This document shows, in pieces, positions 1-5,781 of a stretch of 8,349 nt of DNA. Source of the stretch: an uncultured Bacteroidia bacterium (lineage in GTDB: Bacteria; Bacteroidota; Bacteroidia; Bacteroidales; CAJPTX01); contig CALHZE010000277.1 in the NCBI GenBank assembly GCA_938040915.1, positions 1-8,349 of the forward strand, written 5' to 3'. The stretch's first letter is position 1, and each line of letters opens with the position of its first letter. Position numbers and translations under genes: made by a program. The notes beneath the pieces were generated by a model. The model saw only the letters and a list, made by a program, of their open reading frames with translations, was not told the origin of the DNA and searched no databases.

Positions 1-51
1 GGTTACAAGGCGATTCGTTCCGTTTCGGCGGGTCTGAACTTAACATTCTAG
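1..51 (+). CDS. SusC/RagA-type TonB-dependent receptor, C-terminal end (partial)
   Basis: Only the last 16 codons and the TAG stop are present. The encoded tail is GYKAIRSVSAGLNLTF. It ends in alternating polar and hydrophobic residues with a terminal phenylalanine, the usual last beta-strand and outer-membrane assembly signal of a TonB-dependent barrel. A SusD-type gene starts 38 bases downstream, which is the standard SusC-SusD order. The SusC family forms the outer-membrane transporter that takes up the ligand captured by SusD. The identification rests on the C-terminal strand and the neighbour, since nothing else of the gene is visible. Another outer-membrane barrel protein is possible but less likely. 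Confidence 0.8.
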   Translation, partial: GYKAIRSVSAGLNLTF

Positions 52-89
52 TCCCCCCAAGTCATTAAATAAAGAAAGGATTTTTAACT

Positions 90-1760
90 ATGCGCTATAT
101 TCGTTTTTCATACGCTGTAGGGCTTCTTCTTGGGGCAACCTTGCTGTCTGGGTGCTCTAAGGAGTTGGAGCTCGAGCCCGAGAGTGATCTCTTAAGTGTG
201 AAGCAAATAGAGGAAGCTGGTGATGCGTTTGACAATCGCGCGCTCGCTTCGGTGGATGGTATGTACGCAGAGCTTAAGCTGTTTGCCAAGTTTGGGAACG
301 GTCGAAACCAGCGCGATATCGGTATCCCTGCTATTTCGCTCGAGTTGGATCACCGAACCGACAATATGTGGTCAAGCTGTATCGATTATGACTGGTATTC
401 TGACGCGCTCGATTACTCATCGTTTACGCCAGACTTCTTCATTACCCGTCAGTTCTACAACAGCTTCTACAACTTCATTGGTGCTGCAAACAAGATTTTG
501 TTGGCATCGAAGGAGGACGCTACGAGTGAGGCTGTGCAGAATGCTCGGGCACAAGCCAAGGCTTTCCGTGCGTGGGCTTACTTCAACTTGGTGCAGGCCT
601 ATCAGTTCACATACGTAGACAACAAAGATAAGCCGGCTGTACCGCTTGTAACCGAGGATATGACGTTTGCGCAATTGATCAACAATCCGCGTGCTTCGGT
701 AGAGAAGATTTACGAGTTTATCGTTAACAACCTCGAGCAAGCCAAGGAAAAGTTAACTGGCAAGGGGCAAGCCTCGACCAATGCGTGGATAGATGAATTT
801 GTGGTATATGGTCTTTTGGCACGCGTTTACCTCGTCATGCAGCAGTATGACAAGGCGGCTGAGGCGGCAAAGTATGTCATTGACAATAGCGGTCTTAAGC
901 CTTATAGCCTTAAGGAAGCGGGAGCTCCGGGGTTGTGTGATATAGCCGATCACAACGTGTTGTGGGGGATTCCGATTTCCTCAGACGACGATGTCGTACA
1001 AACGGGGATTTGTAACTGGGAGTCGTTCGTCTCGCTCATGAACGGCGACCGTGGTTATTGTGGCGCTGGTGTACCTCGTTGCATCAACCCAGCGCTCCAT
1101 GACAGTATTCACAAAGACGACGTGCGTAAGGCTTTGTGGATCACCTATCTCAAGAATGATAAAGGTGATGTGATCGAGGAAAGCCTTGACGGGCTTGTCA
1201 ACTACTTCAAAGTGTTTGGCGCTATGAAGGATGCTGAGGCGCTTAAGGCTGCTAGGGCATACATGGATAAGTTCGAGCTTGAGGTGACTTATGCTAATGT
1301 GAAGTTTGGTCCTGCCAACAACGACATCAACTTGGAAGAGAACTCGGCCGACTACATCATGATGCGTATCGAGGAAATGTATTACATCTATTTCGAGGCT
1401 CTTGGCGAAACGGCGGGTAAGACCGCAATGGAGAGCTGGATCGACAAGTACCGTCAGCCTGGGTATAAGTTCCCTGCAGGGAAGAGCTTCTTTGATGAGA
1501 TTTACCGTCAGCGTCGTATCGAGTTCTGGGGCGAGATGTTGAGCTATTACGACATGATGCGCTTCAAGAAGGGTATGTACCGCGAAGGTGTTAAGGAGAT
1601 TGAGAAGAAGAAGGGGATGAAGTACTATCCTGACAAGACGCGTTTCAATCTTGCGGCAGATGACCCCGCGATGCTTTACTGCTTCCCAAGACAGGAGATA
1701 TTGCAGAATCCGGGTGTAGTACAAAACGAACTCGGAGGCGAACAGTCAGATACGTTCTAG
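90..1760 (+). CDS. SusD/RagB family nutrient-binding outer-membrane lipoprotein
   Basis: This is a 556-residue lipoprotein that would sit on the outer face of the outer membrane as the lid of the SusC-type receptor encoded just upstream. Residues 1-21 are a lipoprotein signal peptide with lipobox LSGC and Cys22 as the lipidated residue; the mature start, CSKELELE, is acidic. Family marks seen are the helical repeat segment around 152-175 (AKAFRAWAYFNLVQAYQF), the C-terminal IYRQRRIEFWGEMLSYYDMMRF-type region at about 471-492, which matches the eR-x-EfwgE-x-xR-xxDmmRw pattern, and a closing FPRQEILQNPGVVQNEL block. The length is normal for the family. The ATG is preceded at 75-80 by AAAGGA, nine bases upstream, one of the few Shine-Dalgarno-like sites in the window. 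It is probably co-transcribed with the susC-like gene and ends at the terminator at 1793. The substrate (glycan, peptide or other) is not evident; no glycoside hydrolase or peptidase gene is in view. Confidence 0.95.
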   Translation: MRYIRFSYAVGLLLGATLLSGCSKELELEPESDLLSVKQIEEAGDAFDNRALASVDGMYAELKLFAKFGNGRNQRDIGIPAISLELDHRTDNMWSSCIDYDWYSDALDYSSFTPDFFITRQFYNSFYNFIGAANKILLASKEDATSEAVQNARAQAKAFRAWAYFNLVQAYQFTYVDNKDKPAVPLVTEDMTFAQLINNPRASVEKIYEFIVNNLEQAKEKLTGKGQASTNAWIDEFVVYGLLARVYLVMQQYDKAAEAAKYVIDNSGLKPYSLKEAGAPGLCDIADHNVLWGIPISSDDDVVQTGICNWESFVSLMNGDRGYCGAGVPRCINPALHDSIHKDDVRKALWITYLKNDKGDVIEESLDGLVNYFKVFGAMKDAEALKAARAYMDKFELEVTYANVKFGPANNDINLEENSADYIMMRIEEMYYIYFEALGETAGKTAMESWIDKYRQPGYKFPAGKSFFDEIYRQRRIEFWGEMLSYYDMMRFKKGMYREGVKEIEKKKGMKYYPDKTRFNLAADDPAMLYCFPRQEILQNPGVVQNELGGEQSDTF

Positions 1761-1792
1761 TGTCTGTCTCTTCTGTAAGAGAAGAATTTATT

Positions 1793-1827
1793 ATAGCCGC
1801 TCCCCTCTTGGGGGCGGCTATTTTTTT
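1793..1827 (+). terminator. Intrinsic terminator of the SusC/SusD unit
   Basis: A 12-bp stem (1793-1804 with 1810-1821, one T-G wobble) closes a five-base loop and runs into seven T residues at 1821-1827. It lies 32 bases after the SusD stop codon. The AT-rich base of the stem overlaps the T run, as is common in strong intrinsic terminators. Confidence 0.92.
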
Positions 1828-1867
1828 GTATTATAGGGAATGGGAGGAGTGTATAAAAACTCAAAAT

Positions 1868-1950
1868 CCCTCTCTTTGGGGGAATGTATATACCTTCTGT
1901 TCTTACCATTGCTCTTGGAGACGCTCCAAGACTAGTGTGATAAGAGAGGG
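1868..1950. repeat. Nested inverted repeats (possible folded element)
   Basis: CCCTCTCTT at 1868-1876 is exactly complementary to AAGAGAGGG at 1942-1950. Between them, 1913-1920 and 1924-1931 form a perfect 8-bp stem (CTTGGAG/CTCCAAG plus a T-A pair) with loop ACG. The palindrome GTATATAC lies at 1886-1893. No T run follows, so this is not an ordinary terminator. It could be a structured RNA segment, a remnant of a mobile element, or chance. Confidence 0.45.
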
Positions 1951-1962
1951 GGAGTGTGATTC

Positions 1963-2016
1963 GTGTTCAATAATGTTGAACCGTCCAGAATAAGTGAACA
2001 AAAAGTTATTGAACAC
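1963..2016. repeat. 11-bp perfect inverted repeat with an alternative inner hairpin
   Basis: GTGTTCAATAA at 1963-1973 is exactly complementary to TTATTGAACAC at 2006-2016. The left arm can also pair locally: GTTCAA (1965-1970) with TTGAAC (1976-1981). The two pairings are mutually exclusive. The repeat lies just past the end of the tRNA terminator as seen by minus-strand transcription. Its function is unknown. Confidence 0.5.
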
Positions 2017-2051
2017 CTTCGATACTGCTAAACCGATAGGAGAATGCAGAC

Positions 2052-2087
2052 AAAAAAAACGCGGCAATACCTTTCGGTACTACCACG
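2052..2087 (-). terminator. Intrinsic terminator of the initiator tRNA
   Basis: Read on the minus strand, 2087-2076 and 2071-2060 pair over 12 positions, including three G-U wobbles. They close a GAAA tetraloop (2075-2072) and are followed directly by eight T residues (2059-2052). It begins 20 bases past the tRNA 3' end, so the tRNA appears to be transcribed as a single-gene unit. Confidence 0.93.
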
Positions 2088-2106
2088 TCTCTTTCTTCCT
2101 TCTCCG

Positions 2107-2179
2107 TAGCGGGGGCAGGACTCGAACCTGCGACCTCTGGGTTATGAGCCCAACGAGCTACCAACTGCTCCACCCCGCA
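2107..2179 (-). tRNA. Initiator tRNA-fMet (anticodon CAU)
   Basis: The 73-base minus-strand sequence folds into a full cloverleaf: 2-7 with 66-71 in the acceptor (GCGGGG/CCCCGC), D stem GAGC/GCTC, anticodon loop CTCATAA, and T stem GCAGG/CCTGC around TTCGAGT. It is the initiator rather than the elongator Met or Ile-CAU tRNA because it has three consecutive G-C pairs in the anticodon stem (GGG/CCC), an A11-U24 pair in the D stem, and no Watson-Crick pair at 1-72. The bases at 1 and 72 are U and U here, not the common C and A; the discriminator is A73. The 3' CCA is not encoded, since the next bases are CGG, so it must be added enzymatically. A leader hairpin with arms 2206-2211 and 2193-2198 precedes it. 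It has its own promoter and terminator. Confidence 0.97.
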
Positions 2180-2217
2180 TCCTCTAATGCACCAAAGCTC
2201 CTTTCGCTTTGACACCA

Positions 2218-2249
2218 CAAAGGTATGTGCTTTTTTCGAACTGACCAAA
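2218..2249 (-). promoter_or_regulatory. Bacteroidota-type promoter for the initiator tRNA
   Basis: On the minus strand, TTTG (2249-2246) and TACCTTTG (2225-2218) match the -33 TTTG and -7 TAnnTTTG elements of the Bacteroidota primary sigma factor, with a 20-base spacer. The start of transcription would fall near 2211-2214, giving a leader of roughly 30 bases before the tRNA. Confidence 0.8.
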
Positions 2250-2626
2250 TAAGGCGGCAATACTGCCCCCATGGCGAGCGTTACTATTTAACGGGGTGGG
2301 CAAAACACAAGAAACAAAGGCGCGCGATGGAAGGAAAGCTATGAGGAGTATCAAAAGATGGAGTATGCCTAGGAAATGCGTCAAAGCACTATTCTACCAG
2401 ATTTTACAGACACCTAACGTCGCCTCCTAAAAATGCCTATCAACAACATCCGATAGATATGTTTTATCGTATAGACATCCTGTAATGGTGTCCGGTTTTG
2501 GCGTTGTGACACATTTCCCAGTTGCGCTGTGTTTGCTATTCTGAATATGAAAGAATCAGGAGTCTTCGTTGTGTCGCCGTAGTCTTTTGACGCGACGCTC
2601 CATAAATCACTTTAGCCACTCCCATT
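2250..2626. other. Gene-free region upstream of the histidine kinase
   Basis: No open frame here has recognisable protein features. Frames on the minus strand run into the tRNA promoter. A stop (TAA at 2603-2605) in the kinase frame excludes an upstream extension of that gene beyond 2606. I found CGATA/TATCG arms at 2451-2469 and a bulged hairpin at 2573-2596. I found no site matching both promoter elements for the kinase, so its promoter is either weak or non-canonical. Confidence 0.6.
2573..2596 (+). repeat. Bulged hairpin upstream of the histidine kinase start
   Basis: GTCGC (2573-2577) pairs with GCGAC (2592-2596) and GTC (2582-2584) with GAC (2589-2591), around a TTTT loop and with a four-base bulge (2578-2581). 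It lies 30 bases before the proposed TTG start and could sit in the 5' untranslated leader. There is no T run after it, so it is not a terminator. Confidence 0.4.
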
Positions 2627-3778
2627 TTGCGTTACCTAAACTACATCCTTTTTCTTTTTGCTGTGGCGGTTGTCGTGCTGACCCTCTATGTCACGCGGCG
2701 ACAAGCCCTCCGACTTACGCGCGAGGAACAAGAGAGCATCCACCTCTGGGCAGAAGCGACGCGACGCGCCGTCGACCTGAGTAACCCTTCGCAAGACTAC
2801 GCCTTTATTCTTCACGTCATCGAGCGCAATGAGTCAGTCCCCGTCGTCCTCACCAATGCCGAGCGGATGCCTATCTCTATGCGCAATATTCCTCCACAGA
2901 TTCTCAGCGACTCGGCTCAAATGCAAGCCCTGATCGATGACTTCCTACAACTCAACGACCCCATCTGCATCCAGTTCCCTTCTGGCGACGAACATTACGT
3001 TTTTTACGGCCAAAGCCCCACCCTACGCGAGCTCCGATTTTACCCCATTGTCCAGTTAGGACTCATCGTGGCACTCATCCTCTTTGGCTACCTCGTCTTC
3101 CACCACGCACGACGTGCCGAGCAAAATAGCGTCTGGGTCGGTATGGCACGCGAAACTGCCCACCAGCTTGGCACCCCCATCTCCTCCCTTGTCGCTTGGC
3201 AACAGCTCCTCGAAATGGGCGACATGGATATGATCGACACCGAGGTCTTAGCCGAGTCGCTCGGGATGGACGTGCAGCGCTTACAGCGGGTCGCCGAACG
3301 CTTCTCAAAGATCGGTTCTAAAGCACAACGCGAACAACTCGATCTCCGCGACACCGTTGAGTCCTCTGTTGCCTACATGCGCGAGCGTATGTCGCAACGC
3401 ATTGAGCTCGACTTTGAAATCCAAAACGAACCCCGCCCCATACACCACAATGCGGTGCTCTTACAGTGGGTGATAGAGAACTTGCTACGAAATGCTATCG
3501 ACGCTATGCCCCACGGAGGACACATCCATCTCACCCTACGTTATAGCGAAGAGCGAGTTCAAATTGACTGTACCGACACCGGCTGTGGCATCCCTAAACG
3601 AAAGTGGCGGAGCATCTTTCGCCCCGGCTATAGCACCAAGACGCGTGGCTGGGGGCTTGGGCTCTCCCTAGCACGACGCATCGTGAGAGACTACCACAAA
3701 GGCAAAATTTTCGTTTTAGAGTCGTCCCCACAACGCGGCACAACTTTTCGTATCCTTTTACCATATCAAAAAACGTAG
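2627..3778 (+). CDS. Membrane sensor histidine kinase (orphan, HQLGTP type)
   Basis: This is a 383-residue two-component sensor kinase. Residues 4-22 form a first membrane segment, about 23-138 a likely periplasmic sensing domain of unknown fold, and about 141-159 a second membrane segment. The catalytic core follows. The H-box is ETAHQLGTPISSLVAW with His179 as the phospho-acceptor, and the ATPase part has the N-box NLLRNAIDAMP (285-295), the G1 box DTGCGIP (317-323), the F-box FRPGYSTKTR (331-340) and the G2 box GWGLGLSLARR. All key residues are present. No response regulator gene is adjacent. The start is TTG at 2627: a stop at 2603 bars extension, and the first in-frame ATG (2867) would remove the first membrane segment. 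ATT at 2624 is a less likely alternative. The ligand and partner are unknown. Confidence 0.93.
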   Translation: MRYLNYILFLFAVAVVVLTLYVTRRQALRLTREEQESIHLWAEATRRAVDLSNPSQDYAFILHVIERNESVPVVLTNAERMPISMRNIPPQILSDSAQMQALIDDFLQLNDPICIQFPSGDEHYVFYGQSPTLRELRFYPIVQLGLIVALILFGYLVFHHARRAEQNSVWVGMARETAHQLGTPISSLVAWQQLLEMGDMDMIDTEVLAESLGMDVQRLQRVAERFSKIGSKAQREQLDLRDTVESSVAYMRERMSQRIELDFEIQNEPRPIHHNAVLLQWVIENLLRNAIDAMPHGGHIHLTLRYSEERVQIDCTDTGCGIPKRKWRSIFRPGYSTKTRGWGLGLSLARRIVRDYHKGKIFVLESSPQRGTTFRILLPYQKT

Positions 3779-3786
3779 TACTTTTG
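3756..3786 (+). promoter_or_regulatory. Promoter of the small lipoprotein gene, overlapping the kinase stop
   Basis: TACTTTTG at 3779-3786 matches the TAnnTTTG -7 element and begins one base after the kinase stop codon (3776-3778). Nineteen bases upstream, TTTT at 3756-3759 is a weak match to the -33 TTTG. Transcription would start near 3792, some 35 bases before the ATG at 3829. Inverted repeats surround the site. Confidence 0.6.
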
Positions 3787-3799
3787 TAACGCTGGTAAA
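3757..3799. repeat. Nested inverted repeats around the lipoprotein promoter
   Basis: TTTACCA (3757-3763) is complementary to TGGTAAA (3793-3799), and inside it CAAAA (3767-3771) is complementary to TTTTG (3782-3786). The arms bracket the promoter's -33, -7 and start regions and include the end of the kinase gene. This could be an operator, or a weak RNA fold at the end of the kinase transcript. Confidence 0.4.
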
Positions 3800-3828
3800 T
3801 AGAGACCTTTAAAGAAATAGTTGTAGCA

Positions 3829-4269
3829 ATGAAAACACGTATCTTGTGGATTTTGGGCGCAGCTGCGCTCCTGTTCTCCCTCTCCCTTCTTTCCTGTTCT
3901 AAGGAAGAGATTAAAGAAGCCACCGAGATGGACTTCGCCAATGTGTCAAAGACTTGGGCGGGTAAATATGGCTCTCTCAAAGATCTGTTGGTTGAGGCAG
4001 CTCTCACCACCGACGGAGATATTACCGTTTCGGGCGACAAAAATAGTCTTACCATTGACACCAAAGATGTCAAGGGGCTCAAGCTTACCGTGACCAAAAA
4101 TACGCTTGTGCTGGTTAATGCCTCCGTGCAGAAAAATGAGGAGCTAGGGGTTGAGGGCGGTACCTTTACATTCACCACCCTATCTGACAACTTCCCTGTA
4201 ACGCTGACCGTTGACATGAAAGAGGCGTCGAAGAGTTTCTTCTTTAAGGCAAACAAGAAGACGAAGTAG
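3829..4269 (+). CDS. Small lipoprotein of unknown function
   Basis: The product is 146 residues. Residues 1-22 are a lipoprotein signal peptide (MKTR, then a hydrophobic run) with lipobox LLSC and Cys23 as the modified residue. The mature start CSKEEIKE carries K and two E at positions +3 to +5, resembling the K-(D/E)2 lipoprotein export signal described in Capnocytophaga, so surface display is plausible. The mature part of about 124 residues is rich in T, V, K and D and has alternating segments (for example LKLTVTKNTLVLVNASVQ) suggesting a small beta-rich domain. I do not recognise the family. It has its own promoter-like site 43 bases upstream and a terminator 23 bases downstream, so it appears to be a single-gene unit between the kinase and the efflux operon. 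Regulation by the adjacent kinase is possible but unsupported. Confidence 0.88.
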   Translation: MKTRILWILGAAALLFSLSLLSCSKEEIKEATEMDFANVSKTWAGKYGSLKDLLVEAALTTDGDITVSGDKNSLTIDTKDVKGLKLTVTKNTLVLVNASVQKNEELGVEGGTFTFTTLSDNFPVTLTVDMKEASKSFFFKANKKTK

Positions 4270-4291
4270 CTTTTGGCGTTTGCTATAGGCT

Positions 4292-4326
4292 TGCGCCGTT
4301 CTCCTGCGGGAGGGCGGCGCATTTTT
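4292..4326 (+). terminator. Intrinsic terminator of the small lipoprotein gene
   Basis: A 13-bp GC-rich stem (4292-4304 with 4309-4321, two T-G wobbles) closes the tetraloop TGCG and is followed by five T residues (4322-4326). It separates the lipoprotein unit from the operon starting at 4390. Confidence 0.92.
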
Positions 4327-4328
4327 CG

Positions 4329-4362
4329 TTCGGTGTTACACAGTAAACTTTTCTTACATTTG
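4329..4362 (+). promoter_or_regulatory. Promoter of the tolC-adaptor-tsaB operon
   Basis: TACATTTG at 4355-4362 is an exact TAnnTTTG -7 element. The -33 element is poor; the nearest candidate is TTCG at 4329-4332, with a 22-base spacer. Predicted transcription start is near 4369, leaving about 20 bases of leader before the ATG at 4390. This placement also rules out a longer reading frame starting at TTG 4273, which would lie upstream of the promoter and cross the terminator. Confidence 0.7.
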
Positions 4363-4389
4363 TGTGCGTTCTTTAGAAAACAAGAAACG

Positions 4390-5742
4390 ATGCGGCTCAG
4401 ATGGACTCTTCTCTTTACCCTACTCTTGGGGTGTGGCAGCGTGATAACAGCCACTGCGCAAGAACCTGTGAAACAGTGGACGTTGGAAGAGTGCATAGCA
4501 TACGCCTTGGAGAAGAGCCTCGATGTGCGGAGTGGAAAACTCCAAGAAGCAGCGGCAGAGTCTAAGCTTACCCAGTCATGGTGGCAATATGCACCTTCCC
4601 TCAATGCTAATGCGGGGCTCGGCTACACCTTTGGACGTGCCATTGACTATGGCAACAACTCGGTCTCTAATGACTTGCAGTCAACCAATTTCTCTATCCA
4701 AGCCTCGGTAACCCTCTTCGAGGGGCTCGGACACTATCGCTCGGTGCAAGCCAACCGCCTTGCGCGCGACGTACAGAAAGCCGCTAACGTCTCCTTGCGC
4801 CAGAACTTGGCGCTGAGCGTCGCCTCCGCCTATCTACAGATTCTTTACCAAACCGCACTTTTAGAAAGTCAACAGCGCCAGAGCGAGCTCACGGAAGAGC
4901 AACTCACCATCTCGCGCGACAAGGTGGCGGTCGGCTCACTCCCCCAAGGGGCACTCCTAGATATCGAGGCACAGCTCGCCACCGAGCGCCAACGGGTCGT
5001 CGAGACCGAGAGTGCTATCCAGTTGGCTTACATCCAGCTCATGCAGCTCCTTGACCTGCGCGATGACAATTTCCGCGTCGTGCGCCCCACCTTCTCTCCC
5101 GACAATTTGCCCCTACTCCCTGCCAAGACCCTACAAGAGATTTACGAAGAGGCGCGCAGCCACTACGCCCCATTAGAGGAAGCTGCGTTACGGAAAGAGC
5201 TCGCCAGCAAGAATATACAGATTGCCTATTCCCGCTATTCGCCCCGCTTGACCTTTGGGGCGAGTTATGGTAGCGGCGCACGACACTACCTTGAAAGCAA
5301 GGGACACCCCACCGAAATCGCCTTTATGCAACAGCTCAAAGACAACGCGAGCCAAAACATCAATCTCAGCCTCTCCGTCCCCATCTTCAACGGCTTTTCC
5401 GAACGAGAGGGGGTGACGCAAGCCAAAATCGGGTTACAGCAGGCGGAAATCAACCAACAGAAGACTGAAAATACCCTCTTTAAGACCATACAACAAGCAC
5501 TGAGTGATGCGACAAGCGCCCTCAAGCGTTTCCAAGCGGCACAACAAACCTACCAGTCGGCCGAAGAAGCCTACCGTTGGGCAGCTGAAAAGTACGCTAT
5601 TGGGGCAAGCAGCACCTACGAATATTCGCAAGCCAAGACACAGTTCAACCAAGCCGAAGTCTCGCGCTTGCAAGCAATGTATGAGTATGTCTTTAAGACG
5701 AAGATCCTCAACTTTTATCGCGGGTTAGAGGTCTCCCTCTAG
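4390..5742 (+). CDS. TolC-family outer-membrane efflux channel
   Basis: This is a 450-residue outer-membrane factor, the exit duct of a tripartite exporter. Residues 1-24 are an export signal (MRLRWTLLFTLLLG, then ITATAQ) with probable cleavage after ATA or ATAQ. The internal LLGC at 12-15 also resembles a lipobox, so lipidation at Cys15 is an alternative. The two family repeats are visible. The first begins at WTLEECIAYAL (30-40), has strand SIQASVTLFEGLGHYRS (102-118) and long helices rich in A, Q and E at about 119-222. The second has LTFGASYGSG (287-296), SLSVPIFNGFSEREGVTQA (327-345) and helices to about 435. SVPIFNGF is the classic second-repeat turn. The start is the ATG at 4390, preferred to the in-frame TTG at 4273 because a signal peptide begins there and the promoter lies between the two. 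The adaptor gene follows 39 bases later. Confidence 0.95.
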   Translation: MRLRWTLLFTLLLGCGSVITATAQEPVKQWTLEECIAYALEKSLDVRSGKLQEAAAESKLTQSWWQYAPSLNANAGLGYTFGRAIDYGNNSVSNDLQSTNFSIQASVTLFEGLGHYRSVQANRLARDVQKAANVSLRQNLALSVASAYLQILYQTALLESQQRQSELTEEQLTISRDKVAVGSLPQGALLDIEAQLATERQRVVETESAIQLAYIQLMQLLDLRDDNFRVVRPTFSPDNLPLLPAKTLQEIYEEARSHYAPLEEAALRKELASKNIQIAYSRYSPRLTFGASYGSGARHYLESKGHPTEIAFMQQLKDNASQNINLSLSVPIFNGFSEREGVTQAKIGLQQAEINQQKTENTLFKTIQQALSDATSALKRFQAAQQTYQSAEEAYRWAAEKYAIGASSTYEYSQAKTQFNQAEVSRLQAMYEYVFKTKILNFYRGLEVSL

Positions 5743-5781
5743 AAAGACTCCCCCGTAAACGTTGGGTAACGATAGAAAATC

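Larger units (their letters stand above)
1828..2051. other. Convergent intergenic region with inverted repeats, no gene seen
   Basis: This stretch lies between the terminator of the plus-strand SusD unit and the terminator of the minus-strand tRNA. Open frames crossing it run through one or other terminator and have no recognisable protein features, so I call no gene. It holds a 9-bp inverted repeat (1868-1876 with 1942-1950) enclosing an 8-bp hairpin with a three-base loop (1913-1931), and an 11-bp inverted repeat (1963-1973 with 2006-2016). I saw no convincing promoter on either strand. Confidence 0.6.

Noticed and set aside
981..1724. 247-residue open frame on the minus strand inside the SusD gene
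   Set aside because: It lies wholly antisense to a well-supported gene, has no recognisable domain or signal, and is the kind of long shadow frame that codon bias produces.
1760..1993. 77-residue plus-strand frame starting at GTG on the SusD stop
   Set aside because: It reads through the strong terminator at 1793-1827 and shows no protein family features.
2107..2179. tRNA as an integration site for a mobile element
   Set aside because: I found no second copy of the tRNA 3' end and no integrase or other mobile gene in the window.
2006..2272. 88-residue minus-strand frame covering the tRNA
   Set aside because: It includes the whole tRNA and its terminator, so it is not a plausible protein gene.
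2184..2384. 66-residue minus-strand frame starting with a hydrophobic, signal-like stretch
   Set aside because: It contains the tRNA promoter and ends just before the tRNA; the hydrophobic start is probably chance.
2458..2465. TATGTTTT as a promoter element for the kinase
   Set aside because: It misses the final G and has no -33 TTTG at the right distance, and it lies about 160 bases before the start codon.
2547..2582. 11-codon frame starting at ATG 2547 upstream of the kinase, considered as a leader peptide
   Set aside because: It has no ribosome site or regulatory codon run, and the length is within chance expectation.
4273..4389. Upstream extension of the TolC gene from TTG 4273
   Set aside because: The extension crosses the terminator hairpin and the promoter, and would bury the signal peptide.
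3594..4604. 336-residue open frame on the minus strand from the TolC gene start back into the kinase
   Set aside because: It runs antisense through three supported genes, two promoters and a terminator, and has no recognisable domain.
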